From positions 3,181 to 60,255 of the forward strand of contig RDEW01000117.1 in assembly GCA_011109175.1 (NCBI GenBank): 57,075 nt of DNA. The letters run 5' to 3'. This document shows positions 12,345 through 24,365 of the stretch, piece after piece. Within the stretch, counting starts at the first letter, position 1. Each line of letters starts with the position of its first letter. Made by a program: the position numbers and the translations under genes. The notes below the pieces were generated by a model. It searched no databases, was not told where the DNA came from, and was given only the letters and a program-made list of their open reading frames with translations. This DNA comes from Dicyema japonicum. Its lineage: Eukaryota; Dicyemida; Rhombozoa; Dicyemidae.

Positions 12345-14740
12345 CATCATTTAACAGATAGTAGGGAAGAGAACCCCAGAATCCAAAAAAGAAATAGTTT
12401 TTATTATTTTTAAATTTAGTCAAAAACAAACTAAAAAACAAAAATTTCCCAAAATATGATAATTGGTGATTTAAATTTTGGAATAAATCATATTTTGCTA
12501 AGTGATAACCTGATTTAGTTTTATGCCTTGTGTATTTACCCCCGGTCCCTCAACTGGCTAACAAAAGGGTAAAAGCCAAGACGGACGCTCTCACTGATCC
12601 GATAAGGTGATCTAGTGGGGGAGGTTAAAGGCGGGTCAGGAAATGAGAAGAGGTAACCCTGGTCTTTAAGAAAGAAGGAAGAGCGATTAAACTAAGATTT
12701 AGTTTTTTAAGCCCTCGTGTTACCTAAAGGAAGTTATGGGAACGATTATTTTAAAGGTCCCTAACTTTTTTTTGATTCCCAAATCTCATTGTAACATTAA
12801 TATAAAAAATATTGACCTCTTCTAACTGGGGACCTGTCTTGAGGTAGGGGGAATTCCCTCTCAATCACGAGATCTGTTTACTTAATACACTTTAATGATC
12901 AAGTTTTGGAATATTTTATATCTGAAAGCCACTTATTTTTGAATTTGTTTGAAATTATTGATTTTATATTAATCAACATTGTTAACTATTTTTTAAACTG
13001 GGGGAAATTTATTATGGTAAAATTGGGGACTGTTCGTCTTCAAGTTCGTCGTAGCGGAAGCCTCGGGGATTCTTGGATGCAACCTTCATACGCCCCAGTG
13101 GATTATTTAGCATTAGAGGATTACTGACTGAGCACATTTCAATGAAAATCGTAAATAGAACTGTTGCCAGGAAATAATACTTTGTTCATTTCTTTAATAA
13201 AAAAATAAAATTGTTCAAAGAGAAAGGGTAAAGCCAAAGTGACTGATTCCTTTATCCTGACGCATTCCAGATGAACCTTTAAGACGATGATTCAAAGGAC
13301 CTTGCTCGGGGAGCTAAGGTCGATTCCAGAACTCGTCGCCTGGAACGAAATTGTCTCCAGGTGGAATGAATATTTTAATAAAATGGTTAATTTTTACAAT
13401 TTTCAAAATTAAATTATAACCCCTGTTTTTCTAAACTGAACAACCTTTAGTAATCACGTCATCAAGACAGGTCGCTCCCAGAGATCCTTCACCCTCATGT
13501 TGAGATAAATGCCACTAATTGCGTAATCTCTAAATAAATTCTCGAATCAACCAGAATTTTCTAAAAATTTATTTTTATTAAATATGTCAAAGTTAAATAT
13601 TTACGAATTTGTGATAAATCAGAATATCTATAATTATAAAATTATCATGAAAATCCGATCAAAATGAGATATAAACCGACCATTATGAGATACAAGATTT
13701 TTATAAGCGATTGATCACTAAAACGTGAAAGTTTTTAATATTTTGAATATTATGGGATTTATTATGTCTAAGACACGAAGTATCTAACTGGAGTTTGAAA
13801 ACACGGAACGGCTAAAATGGGATCTTTGCTGCGTCATATTTTTGTTTTAATCATCTGTTTGTGGTGTTTCAAGGTAATTCCGATATCATTCTCATAATTA
13901 ATATCAAAGGCCCTAAAATTTTTGATTTATTCATTTTGCAAAAAAAACGTGTTGAATTTAAAAAAAACAAAAATGGTGATTAGAAGGCCCCAGCCCTGAG
14001 CATGGCTATTCCCTCTGAACTGGAAATACGCTCGAATACCCGACAGATTTTTGAGTGAATCCTTAACTCATACAGTCCTCAAACTACGAGGATATTTTGC
14101 AAATTTATTTTTTGTTTGAAATCTGCGGAAGATCATAAACATTGGCACCGAAAATCAATTTGGTCCGTCCAGTTGTTTGGGAGATTCAGGTAACTCTCAA
14201 AATCATTTAGATAATTTAACCCCCTCAACGCGTATGTTAAGCAAATTAATCGAGATTTTGAGGGTCAACGACTTTCAGTTATGTTGTTTTCACTTTTGAA
14301 AAACTGTTTGACCACGTGACATTTAGTTTTCGTGAAACACTTTTATTTTGACTTAAAAAACTTAGTAGAATTGGAATGAGTAATTCAACTATTAATTTGT
14401 CAGATTAAAAAATTAGGTTTTGATTTTAACCACGTGGATACTGTCTCCATGTCTGGGAACGTGTACTAAAGTCTAGAAAAGATTGAAGTTGGAAGTTTTT
14501 TTAATTATCATTGAAAGTCACATGCTGTCACAGGCGTTATGCTCATCGAAATAACTCTGAGTCTTATTATCTGGTCTCGGACCCTATGTCTGGCTGGACA
14601 AGTATGCCAATCATAGAAAACCAACATATGCGCAAGTGCGTACCCCACAAAAAAAGTTTTAACCTAGGAAGGACTTGTGAGTAAATTATATGAGACATGG
14701 ATGAATGTTTTGGGAATGGATAACTCTCAAGGGAATATTT
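12345..14740. other. Intergenic region, no clear gene
   Basis: Open frame 12906-13127 (+) ends in LGDSWMQPSYAPVDYLALED; it could be an unrecognised last exon but has no known domain. At 13817 a short frame MGSLLRHIFVLIICLWCFK looks like a signal peptide followed by a possible GT donor; no continuation could be proven. Two GGTAAAGCC-type stretches (12567, 13230) are weakly similar. Otherwise nothing supportable. Confidence 0.3.
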
Positions 14741-14754
14741 CAAATTTTATTTTA

Positions 14755-14812
14755 TTAGCCCAGGCTTACAAACTTTGGTAAGCCCAGCGCAAACAGTCAC
14801 AGCTAATTAATC
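14755..14812 (+). repeat. Dispersed short repeat, copy A
   Basis: The segment CCCAGGCT, then ACAA and TTTGGTAAGCCCAGC, then CAAACAGTCA matches 54606-54650 with few differences. This is probably the tail of a mobile element; function unknown. Confidence 0.6.
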
Positions 14813-14924
14813 CAAGGTAGGAATCACAAGAGAGAACGTCTGTTTGTGTTGACTAAGTCCATCCTCAGATAGTCTATTACGTGACACAAAAACTCGACCC
14901 TCACGGGTGGGATCTGTTTGAATT

Positions 14925-15010
14925 GAACTTCACTGAAAGCTCCATCTTTCGGATTCGAACCCATGACTGTCAGATCCGACGTCATCAGACATACGTTCAG
15001 TCTGAAAGAC
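14925..15010 (-). repeat. tRNA-like B-box element
   Basis: The minus strand has GGGTTCGAATCCGAAAG, a good Pol III B box. It is preceded by GACGTCGGATCTGACAGTCA, which resembles the dispersed tRNA-like repeat family. I could not fold a full cloverleaf, so I call it a SINE-like remnant and not a tRNA gene. Confidence 0.35.
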
Positions 15011-15352
15011 TATCACATTTATTTATTTAATAATAAAGTGGCAGTCGAGACGTCTGGTGCCGCGGAATTATCACAGCCTCTTTCCTGGAGGAAATCGGAG
15101 GGAAATTGGTCCACCGTAAGAAAAACGTGCGGGAAACGGTCTGGCTGAGGCAAAAAATTGGATTGCTGTTGTCGCAGAAACGCTTACTCCGTAATGTCAG
15201 CAGCCGCTCTTCCCCATAGTTAATAAATAATATATTATTTTAAATAAATTATTAAATTATTTACATAAAAAATAATAATAAAATAGAAAGCCTATCATAA
15301 CAAATATATAGTTTATTTAATTTAATTAACTTTATTAATTTTTCACTTTATG

Positions 15353-15640
15353 TTATGTTAGCCAATTAAGTCGTGTCCGACCCTTGGAGATCTCATGAAC
15401 AAGTTTCTTCACTCTCCCCGATCCGTCGTAATTTGGAGTAGCCTTGATATAGACATTCCCGTGAGGTCTTCCACCGTGGATAGCCACCGAGTCCCTCGGT
15501 CGACCAGGTCTTCTCTTTCCAATAATATTGCTCAGAATAATGGTTCTTTCCAGGGAGTCAGAGCGGACAACATGCCCAAAGAACGCCAATCTGTGTTCTG
15601 CGATTCTAACTTGTAGCGAAATGTCCGTTTCCACCCGTTT
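15353..15640 (-). mobile_element. LINE 3-prime RT tail fragment
   Basis: The minus strand reads RIAEHRLAFFGHVVRSDSLE, then IIGKRRPGRPRDS, the terminal pattern of LINE ORF2 proteins of the CR1/RTE type. It ends in an AT-rich tail (15230-15350). Single open frame of 93 codons, 5-prime truncated. Confidence 0.7.
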
Positions 15641-15834
15641 GAGTACATAGTTTCATTTTAAATTTAATTTATTTAATTTTATTGTTATAAATAAATTTCT
15701 TTTACTAAAAAAAAAAAAAAATTTATTTAATTTAATTAACTTTATTAATTTTTCATTACATTTAATTATATTTAATATTTGATTTTAAATCTAATTAGTT
15801 TGTTCGTTCATGTAATTGTTACCAGTTGGAACAA

Positions 15835-15965
15835 AACAATCAATATAATCCAACTGAAAGAATTGAGTGGTTGTTTCCCGACAACTGTCTGAGAAATCCT
15901 TTGGAACCGCCACTCGTTGCCCGGCGCTTATCACTCGCTTTCAATATCATTGTCTTTATTACTAT
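15835..15965 (+). repeat. Dispersed repeat shared with 39095-39215
   Basis: GTTTCCCGACAACTGTCTG followed by AGAAATCCTTTGGAAC matches the segment at 39119-39155. There it forms part of a roughly 270-bp insertion that distinguishes the two tandem units, which marks it as a mobile repeat. Confidence 0.6.
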
Positions 15966-17297
15966 CAACTTAACAAAATAAACACATGGAATTAGAAGGA
16001 AGATTCTGGAACTTCGAGCCCTCCTCTCCGAGAATAGGGTCGACCTCGCTCTCATCAAGTAATCCAAAATTTCATCCTCCCACGCCAACACCTTCCTTTT
16101 TTGGATACATAGTGATCCGTAAGGATCGTCAGAGAAGACCATGTTGAGGCCTACTCACAATTGTGGAAAACGGTATACCCTTCATGGACGTAAGTCAACG
16201 AACCTCATAGCTTTCGGGCTCAGACAATACTATGGAGTAGGCTACCATCAAATCCAGCTGTTCACGTCTCTTTAGGTTAATTGGTCAATTTATACATTCT
16301 CCACAAGTATCCTGTACAACATCTAACACTTTCAATCTACCCTGCCTGCACACCTCTCAGTTTGGTATGCTCCACAGTCCTCTGACAGTCGTGGTGAGTT
16401 CATCGCGAATGGTTTTATTTATATGATTATCCTGAATGACCCTAAATTACACACAAGAACGCCATTAAGGAGCACTGATAGCTGCACATGTACGGATTTA
16501 ACTTTATGCTCCCCTCTTTGGCAAGACTTGTTTCGTGGAATTTGAATTATAGTTTTTCCAGCGACCAAAGTCCCATCTTATGTTAAAAGGAATCCGAGGA
16601 CGTCGGACACTGCAGACTGAAGTGAAAAAAATCAAAAACTATAGGAAGGTTGATTGATCCGTCTTGATTGGAATTGGCGAAGGACTCTCAAAAATACATT
16701 TACAAAAAAACGAAGAAACTAAATGAAAAATGCCACCCGATGGAATTGAAATTTTTGAAAACCATCAGCATCAAATGTAGGGTCCCCCTCCAATGTAGTA
16801 GGGAAAGGAAAAATCTATTTTATACCCCGGCCTGGCACTGGGCGTCTTCTTTGCAGATGAATCATATGACTTCTCTTTGGAATTGAAGAAACCACAGAGC
16901 AAAAAAGGTGACAATCATTAATATTTGAGAACACCAGACCACCAAGAAAAATGTTAAAAACAACTAATTAAGTGATCCCAGACTTTTCTTGCTTAGTCTT
17001 CAAATATCCCAGTTGTAGAACGGTAGAGCCCGCCGCGAGTGCATACAGGAACTCGATTGGTTGTCTTTTTAGGAGCGATCGACGTTTCCTGCGTGAGCTC
17101 CACGTTAATGAATATTTATTACCCCCAGGATCACTGGTCAAAGACTGAAAGTTTGAGCCGATACTATGTACAATGAGAAAAGCTGTACAGGATTCTCCAC
17201 CCCGACGGACTCGTCCAGTTGAGAACGTTAATAAATGAGATTTAATTATTAATGAAAATTATACAATTAATAAAAATTTAAAGTTAATAATAATAAA
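15966..17297. other. Intergenic region with decayed repeats
   Basis: No gene recognised. Open frames at 15840-16142 (-) and 16668-16886 (+) have no domain I know. At 17125-17220 lies the inverted, diverged copy of the 2935-3010 repeat (sharing GTACAGGATTC). The last 60 bases are AT-rich and lead into the ATP synthase g gene. Confidence 0.35.
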
Positions 17298-17764
17298 ATG
17301 TCTTATGTGAGTCGATGATGTTGTAATTATTTTAGTTGTCATCCGTGAAATCAGTACTACAGCGTGGAGGGTCATATCTGAAACCAATTGTAAGCAAGTC
17401 TACCTCTGTTGCTTGCAAAGTTGCACAGAGAACTCAGGCATACGCAGCTGATGTCATAAGACCCGCTCTAAACACCCGTATTGGACAATTGTTAACATCC
17501 ATTGAAATAAGAAATGCACTTAACTGTGCGAAGGTAGAGCTACGTCCCCCCAATTTTACGGAAATGTCTCGATTCTCTAGGGAAATGAACCAATTTGTTC
17601 GTTATATGAGCGAGAGACATTACAGGCAGCTGACAGTATCTGAATTTTTTATAGGATTTTGTGTGTTTGTTGAAGTGATGTGTTGGTTCTTTGTTGGGGA
17701 AGTTATTGGAAGGCGATCACTCATTGGTTATGATGTCCCCGGTTGTCGTAACTTTGGTCATTAA
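17298..17764 (+). CDS. ATP5MG: Mitochondrial ATP synthase subunit g
   Basis: Subunit g sits in the membrane part of F1Fo ATP synthase and supports dimerisation. Start ATG at 17298, codons M-S-Y, then a 29-nt intron (17307-17335, GTGAGT...TTTTAG), then the main exon from 17336 to the stop at 17762-17764. The C-terminal half is diagnostic: NCAKVELRPPNFTEM, then the transmembrane stretch with EVMCWFFVGEVIGRRSLIGY, matching the family AKVELVPP and EVxMWFYVGEIIGKRGIIGYDV. The N-terminus is basic and could target mitochondria. About 144 residues, somewhat longer than the usual ~103 because of this N-terminal extension. The frame is intact, so the gene is probably functional. Confidence 0.9.
17307..17335 (+). 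other. 29-nt intron in ATP synthase g
   Basis: GTGAGT donor and TTATTTTAG acceptor. It separates a 3-codon first exon from the main exon, and without it no ATG precedes the conserved frame. Confidence 0.7.
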
Positions 17765-18363
17765 TTGTTACTAATTATTAATAATTCTAATAAAGATAAT
17801 TTATTAATTTTGGCTCTTAACCGAAGACATGGGGTAAAAGTCATCTCGAGGACATTGACGAGAAGATCACTGCTATCCAGGTAAGGGAGTGTAGTGACGG
17901 AATTGTGAATCACTGGAAGGACGCAACTGTCACCAAACACTCTGGAAATCCTGATTCGTCTAAACGCTGGAAAATGTCTGCTACGCCGGTCACTTCTCTG
18001 TTTGGGCTCAAGGGAGGAACGCCGAACCAGGTGAAGGCTTTGCTGAAACTAAGGGGTCACATAGTTATCTACTTCTGGTCTTTACTAATGGTTTCTATTT
18101 CAAAACTTAGGATTTCTGATGTCTCTTGAATCCACCAAGAAGTGGTACGAATGAATACACAAGCGTGGTAGAGCTGTCAGTTTACCAGCGCGAGTGCGGG
18201 CAAGATGACTTGTGAGACACCGGAAACCTTAAGCTCTAACAAAACAAGTTTTGGATGACCTCGGTTCAAATAAATTCCTGATTTTTAAGTTAAAAATTAA
18301 TTTCTTATAAATATTTTAGACCACAAGAAAAATAGAAATTCATAAAGAATAGAAAGTAAAAAT
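17765..18363. other. Intergenic sequence between convergent genes
   Basis: Open frame 17905-18129 (+) is relatively GC-rich but matches no family I recognise. The gap separates convergent genes: ATP synthase g on plus and the intersectin-like gene on minus. Confidence 0.35.
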
Positions 18364-21300
18364 CTATTTGAAGGATTTCAACTCGATGCTTACGGATGCT
18401 TCAACTCCGTCAACAGTGTTAAACTTGTGGATAATATTTTCGTCATCATCATCCCACTCAATCTCAGTGGACCCGATCTCAACTAACTATTACTCCCAAA
18501 ACATACAATTTGGACTGAAGAACATGGGGTAGTATATCAGCAGTTGTATTGGTGGACAGAAATGAGCTGCAATTTGGAAATGAAAGGGGGAGTCGGCCCA
18601 CAAAATGAGTCCATTAATCACAGTACTGAGGGAGGCCTCCATCGTGAATCCCTCAATAGTCAGATTACAGTGATGAGGACGGTCAGACCAGAGGGTAAAG
18701 TCAGAACCAAAGTCGACAGAATTCAGTTTTATTCTCAGTATCTTATTGATAGTGAGCCCCGATGAAGAGAAGCAGAGATCATTCTTGGTGTTCAAATACA
18801 TGGAAAGAGCAGCTTGGTATTTATCCACCAACTCTAAACTGACAGTGATACAATCGACTACCAGTCATCAGTTTTTAAGGCTCTCAGAGACATCGACTTC
18901 GTGTGATAGTAAACCACGAGTAGGTTTCTGTCATTGATGGAGCACTTAAAGTCTGAAAGGGGAGTCAACTTTAATAAAACGTAAAATCAACAGGCATGTG
19001 GAGAATCAGAGAAGACTCACATTTGTTGTCAAACACGTCCGAATGTGTCCCCGTGAACAAGGTCATGAGGACCATGTCATTGAAAACCAAAATTAGCACG
19101 TTCTTGTTCGGTTTATACTGCAATGAGTGAGAATTGTGCCTTAAAGAGGGAGTGATGAACTAGGACTCGTTTTCCCAGGAAATTCGTGTCTGAGGTGATC
19201 TTGAAAGGCTCCTTTGTACCGAATTCCCCAAATTCCAACCGTTTGTTGACCCATTTCAGTTTTTCCGCGTTGATCAAGTCGCTGAACAAATCGTCGACTT
19301 CTCTGGAAAAAGAATCGATCATAGACTTTGCCTTCATAAGATTGGGGTCCTTAACTTTTTTAGCAATCTTGGAATAACAGATCTGGTCAACCTCACTAAT
19401 ACTTAGGGAATATCGGCACAATCTCTGAACTGGCTGGAGAAACATGGTTTGAAGGTGTACTTTACTCTTGCCAGTCCTTTCCTAAATGTAAGAAGGCTCA
19501 GTTACTTCTATTCTCCGACAACCCATCGTCGGCACCATTCAGGAGTTTCCCCAGTATGTGGGAGTCACTCACGTACTGCTTGTATGGGGAGAGACGAGGG
19601 AACTGGAATACAGCAAAATTATACATTTTCAACAAGAATGTCCCCAATGTTGGGTGATCCCGTCAATATTCGATCCCGCAAGGATCTACAGTAAGATAAC
19701 GGTTACTTGGCCAAGGAAACATGAACTTCCATAATTTCCTCAATATTTGAGAACAACGATCTCCTCTGATCAGTACATTCAGCCAATCCTTTACTAATTT
19801 CAGTCAAAATAGCAAAATAGTCCCCAGTCTGAGTTTCCTCCGCGACAAACCGGTTAACGGCATCCATTCCTACTTAATTTGTAATAAAAAAGTAAATAAT
19901 AATTTATTAATCGAAATGTTAGACTTAATAGGTACATTCAAGACACGACTGGGGAAACCATCCAGTCTGGTTCTCGGTATTCCGTCCAAAACACATATTT
20001 CCCCCTCTTCCCATGATTTCCACATATTCTCCAGCTTTCAGGCTCAAATGACTACGGCAGGGACTTGAATAATCACACATTACACAAACGGATTCATTAA
20101 CTGACTCCACCTGTCTATGAACCCCCAATAATACTTGTATTTGCTGAATAAAATTCTTTGGAAAAATCCCCACGCGTCCAGCAATTTCTCCCTCACACCA
20201 ATCCTCGTCCACAACAGTGGTCATCAACACCACATCCCCAATTTGCAAATCAAGGTCTCCTTCTTCTTCCCCGTCGAATTTATATTTAGCAACAACGAAC
20301 ACTACAATGACTCCTCCACAAACCTGAATTCCCGGGAAACGACTTATCTCCACCAAGCTCAATCACATGTGACCGGGGGAACCACCCAATCTGAATATAA
20401 TAGCTAATATACAGAGTCATTGACCCTCCCAATCCACCACGGAGAGTCTTCTACCGTTTTATCTAACAGTTCAAATCTCTGCCCTTTAACAAATGACACG
20501 TGGTTTGATTTACTCCCTTAAAGTCCATGGTTGCTTCAACCATTCCTATCACTTTCCCCCACCAGTCTCATTAATGCCCCTTGTATTACGCGGGAAGAAT
20601 TATCCTCATTCATAATCCCCCAGTCCACGTTTCCAGAAATATCCTCATTCATAATCCCCCAGTCCACGTGTCCAGAAATATCCTCATTCATAATCCCCCA
20701 GTCCACGTGTCCAGAATTATCCTCATTCAAATTCTGCCAGTCTATCTGGTTGATATTGTCTTCAAGATTCACATCTTGTATGTCCGAGAAATTATTCCCC
20801 CATGAGATACAATTATCAAAAAAGGGGGTAAATCTAAATCACAACTCAATTATACGGCTTATCCTTCTTCGTGACACTCTGTTCCATTACTTTGTTAACC
20901 AACATGACCCGCTCACTCATGGCTTTAATTTTCAGCACATTTGAGTTATCAGCCGTCCCAGCATTAGCCAGTTCTACCTTCAGTCTCTACCACTAACAAC
21001 AGGTATAACCTCAATCTCCTGAAGGAGCCGTTCTATTTCGCCCTCAACCTTCCGTTTGAGCTCTAATATTCTCTGAGATTCCTCTGACTCAAACTTATAT
21101 TCTTGTATGACACGTGATATTTCTTCCTTTTGAGAATCTATGTCAAAGGAGGTCCTTCTAGACTTTGATGGCACGGGTAGGGAAATCTGTCTATTACGAA
21201 TAATACACGTGGTTTATATCACTTTGACGTGGTTGGTAACTCATGTGGGTGAATCTGCTGAGTCATCCTTTGGGGTAATCTCGGCTGTTGGGGATGCACA

Positions 21301-22357
21301 GACTGACGTTGAGGATCTAATCAGTGATAAAACGTAGTACCACAAGACCACATTTCACCTGACTTGGGGAAACTGTCCACCTGACCAACCGAATGACCCC
21401 AATTTGGCTGAAGATTTTGAGGAATTGTCCTTTCATTTTGAGGTTGGGGATCTTATAAGTCATAAACGTGATACCATTAGACCACATTGGACCTGATTGG
21501 GGGAAATTGTCCACTCGAGCAACCGGATGACTCCAATTTGGTTGAACATCTACGAACATTAAAATATTATACACCCGCCTGATGGGACACGTGGCTTGCC
21601 TGAGGAAACGTGGTGGAATCGTCGATCCCACGTGAGCCAGCCAATCCAGGTAGACGCCATCGATCACATGACCTAGGAACCTCACTTAACGAGGATGTAT
21701 TGTCCGGGACATTCTTGGATGACTGATTCCACTTGATATTTGACTGAGAATGTTTGGCCTGGGGGACAATTTGGGAAGAATCTGGCCGGAAAATTGATTT
21801 TTCGGGGAATGTCAGATTTGATGGAGGTTCTTGCCTGTCAGTTGTTTGGTTAGGTTCAAGCCACCCTATACAGGTCCTATTCTGGACGGGTGAGGCTTTG
21901 GGACAAGTGTCTTAACATCATTATGGCCATGGTACCTTAACATTTGACTTAGTGACCTTTGTGATCGAAAATTCTTTGAGTTGTTGAGTAAAGTCCAATT
22001 CCACAGTCTTTTTGAAGAAATTATTGATGGAATGAGTCAGTTGTACTGGCAGTTTTTCAGGTACCTTCTCCCCAACCATGACGGCAGTGATGACTTTCAT
22101 TACACAGCAAAACTGGGATTCGTCAAGACTACCAGATTTAGACGTGTCCACCAAATCCCTTGAATAACGAATAGCGATAACCATATTTGGGCTAACCTAT
22201 TGTCTGGCAGCTTAGATTTACTCAAAAGAGGACCCAGGATTTGGCCTACAATGTTACGATAGGGACTACCAGAGACAACCCCATTTATTGGATTTAATCT
22301 GCTAAATTGGTTCCGCCATTTTGATATTTCATTATCAGAACAGATCCAAATCACCAT
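18364..22357 (-). CDS. Intersectin-like endocytic scaffold (EH - coiled coil - 3 SH3 - DH - PH - C2)
   Basis: Multidomain scaffold and Rho-family GEF at clathrin pits. Start ATG 22357. One EH domain: FSRLNPINGVVSG, KLPDNRLAQIW, Ca-loop-like DTSKSGSLDESQF. A Ser/Asn/Pro linker with two W-containing repeats (21.3-21.57 kb) follows, then a coiled coil (20980-21174) and a 39-bp tandem repeat array. SH3-1 has FELLDKTVEDSPWWIGRV and GWFPRSHVIEL; SH3-2 has AKYKFDGEEEGDLDLQIGD and FPKNFIQQ; SH3-3 ends GWFPQSCLE. The DH domain includes FLQPVQRLCRY (19445), the PH domain FNDMVLMT to LRALKTDDW, and the C2 domain SPN then GSTEIEWDDDDE; stop at 18364-18366. Micro-introns were identified at 22159-22181, 20391-20412, 19873-19935, 19686-19706, 18969-18991, 18839-18858 and 18483-18506. 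Animal intersectins have two EH and five SH3, so this is a reduced version. Some linker exons remain unassigned. Confidence 0.85.
20601..20756 (-). repeat. 39-bp in-frame tandem repeat (13-residue DW repeat)
   Basis: Four units start at 20601, 20640, 20679 and 20718. On the minus strand they encode NEDxSGHVDWGIM-type 13-mers, with QIDWQNL as the most diverged unit. The array lies between the coiled coil and SH3-1 of the intersectin-like gene and in the same frame as the coiled coil. Two units contain CACGTG. Acidic plus Trp short motifs are how intersectin linkers bind adaptor proteins; that role here is inference. Confidence 0.85.
21309..21570 (-). repeat. Two ~135-bp tandem repeats in the intersectin-like linker
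   Basis: Two adjacent units (about 21309-21443 and 21445-21570) each encode on the minus strand a peptide of the form QPNWxHxVxxVDxFPxSGxM, followed by WS. They are in different open frames, so introns or indels separate them. They probably represent duplicated linker exons between the EH domain and the coiled coil. Confidence 0.6.
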
Positions 22358-22440
22358 ATCTAATTTCTAATTTTATTTATTAAAATATTTTTAATTAAAA
22401 AAAATTATTTTTAATTAATAAAATTAGAAATCAATTAAAA

Positions 22441-22798
22441 CAAGGACGCCCTGACGGCATGACCTCCTTTTTTCGAGCGAGGGCGAAACCTTGTATGGGG
22501 TGTGACCTGTGTCTGCTCTTTCGCCCCAAGCAAAAAAAATAATTCACCGGGAAGACCTTCTTCTCAAGCAGAGGAAATGAAAAATGCTAAGTATTCGGAT
22601 ATCAGCGACAGGTACATTTTCGCACCTGTCGCGATTGAAACTTCGGGGAACTTTGGCCCTAAAACGCTGAAGTTCCTGAATCATCTTGGAAAACTACTAT
22701 CCGACAAAACTGTGATCTTCGTGAGACGAGATGGCTCAAGGAGAGGCTCTCGTTGGCTGTTGTCCGTGGGAATAGCTTATGCATCTCCCAACAGCTGA
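22441..22798 (+). mobile_element. LINE 3-prime fragment of the GAWL/ETSG family
   Basis: The plus strand encodes RGRNLVWGVTCVCSFAP, then AEEMKNAKYSDISDRYIFAP and VAIETSGNFGPKTLKFLNHL. These match the C-terminal region of a LINE family found widely in invertebrates (pattern VWDxTCxDT then FxPxAxETxG). The mid-part of the same family is at 39378-39812 on the other strand. Truncated and frameshifted. Confidence 0.65.
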
Positions 22799-23870
22799 AT
22801 AATTAAAATTAAAATTAACTATTCTTTTTCCTTATAATAAAAAAACAAATTTTATACAAGTTTTGTTTAACTGCTTTCAGTAGATATTGATTCTATAAAC
22901 TCGTATTATATGATTTGTGAGTTTGTGGTTAAATTTCCTAACAGAAGGCTTCGTTCTGCTGCTTTCATGCAAGGTCATTGCGATACAAATAGTCTATCCC
23001 TAGAGTCTCTCAGGAATTTAAGTAGAAATCAGCATACTTTCATGCTGATACAGCCTAGTTCGAGTACAAAGGAGAATTTTATCCTAAAAAGACACTGATT
23101 AGAGACTGGCATAATTCGAGAGACACCATTTGTGAACCCTTCCCGTGAGGATTGTTGAATAGTAAAGAAGGAAATGAAGCATAGTAAATGAAAAAAATCA
23201 ATTCCATTGATTTGTTAATTAAATTATTCAACAATTATTATTCATGCGTTAACTTAGGAGATAATTGTGCTATTGGAATTTTCCCAGGGGACCACAAGAG
23301 ATTGATACGCGAATGAAGATCTAGAGGCCAATCTCTTCCAAAATATCACTTTGCCAAAATATTTTTCGTCTTTTCCAATTGTGATCAGTTCTTCCCTGAT
23401 TTTGTCAAAAATCGTTTTAACCTGATTGAAATTTCTGAAAGAATTGTTATAGCATTTAAAGGTGTAACCGGTTTAAGCAGCTAGAACTGGACATCTCTTT
23501 CCCATGGTTATATCCTACCAGGAATAATCAGACAAGATATTTTGTAAAGAGAGTGAAATAACTTGTCGAGTATGCGATAGGGGACACACAAAATAGTAGA
23601 ACATACAGTGGTATTCAGTCTGCCTACTAGCATGGGTCTTCAATTCATTTGACCAATTTTCCTTAAATGGTCTCTTTGATTAATATTTGAACCGAACACC
23701 GATGTAACGTAGGAGTTTTTGGTCTACCAATGAAATCTCTTAAAATAATTAGAACGATGGAGAGAGTCCAGAACTACATAATGAATTTCCTCCACAGAGT
23801 GTCAAAGGCTCTCGATAAGTTTATCTAATGTTGGTGGTATTGTCGTATCTTTGGTGTGGCTGTTGATCTC
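22799..23870. other. Non-coding sequence before the tandem duplication
   Basis: No gene recognised; short open frames only. AT-rich at 22800-22870 and 23190-23260. Confidence 0.35.
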
Positions 23871-23871
23871 C

Positions 23872-24235
23872 CTTCTCGAAAACCGTTTCGGCTATCTGGT
23901 AAGGATTCCAAAAGGGAGATGATTTGTTTTCAAATTTACGAATATAGTTCTTGTAAGTAAGAATCTCCTCTTCAGAAGACCTCGCCATTTTTAGGAAGTT
24001 GTGCTGTCTGTCCCCGAAATGTTCCATCACTTTTGTGACATTCAGTCATTGAGCGTATTCATCAATGATAAGGTGGATGTACTTCTGTTACGTTTAAGTA
24101 GGATTCGCAGGGACGTGTTCTGTATGACTTGTAGTTTGTGTGGACTTTGAAAAGATGTAATCCTAACCGCACGTGCATGTTCGATTGTTGGTAGGACATA
24201 TTTTTTGTATAATAATTCAAGTGTGTTTTATTCCC
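23872..24235 (-). mobile_element. LINE RT C-terminal fragment (unit 1)
   Basis: The minus strand shows GDRQHNFLKMARSSEEEILT and upstream a frame resembling the RT thumb. It is homologous to TERQRNFLKMVKS of the plus-strand copies at 30480 and 37920, so the same LINE family in reverse. Other copies: 31778-32125 and 50020-50262 (-). Confidence 0.65.
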
Positions 24236-24365
24236 GGGCAGAAGGACTGATGTCCCTTAATTCGAATCTCGCTGCTGTACATTCTGGCTGAAGGTTCCAC
24301 GCATCTTGACGAGTGACACCGTCATCAGTGAACATCTTACTGCAGAACCGGATCTTCTACAAAAG
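24236..24365 (+). repeat. tRNA-like repeat (unit 1)
   Basis: AATTCGAATCTCGCTGCTGT, then ACATTCTGGCTGAAGGTTCC and GTCATCAGTGAACATC, ending CAGAACCGGATC. Same family as 215-335; the unit-2 counterpart is 32138-32270. Confidence 0.6.

Noticed and set aside
13817-13900. Signal-peptide-like first exon MGSLLRHIFVLIICLWCFK
   Set aside because: A GT follows, but no downstream exon could be connected; hydrophobic short frames are common by chance in AT-rich DNA.
14925-15010. Possible true tRNA gene
   Set aside because: Only the B box is convincing. No 7-bp acceptor stem or anticodon arm could be paired, and the sequence resembles the dispersed repeat.
16668-16886. Possible gene with ALGVFFADESYDFSLEL in one frame
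   Set aside because: Resembles no family I can name, and neighbouring frames contain stops; not enough to call.
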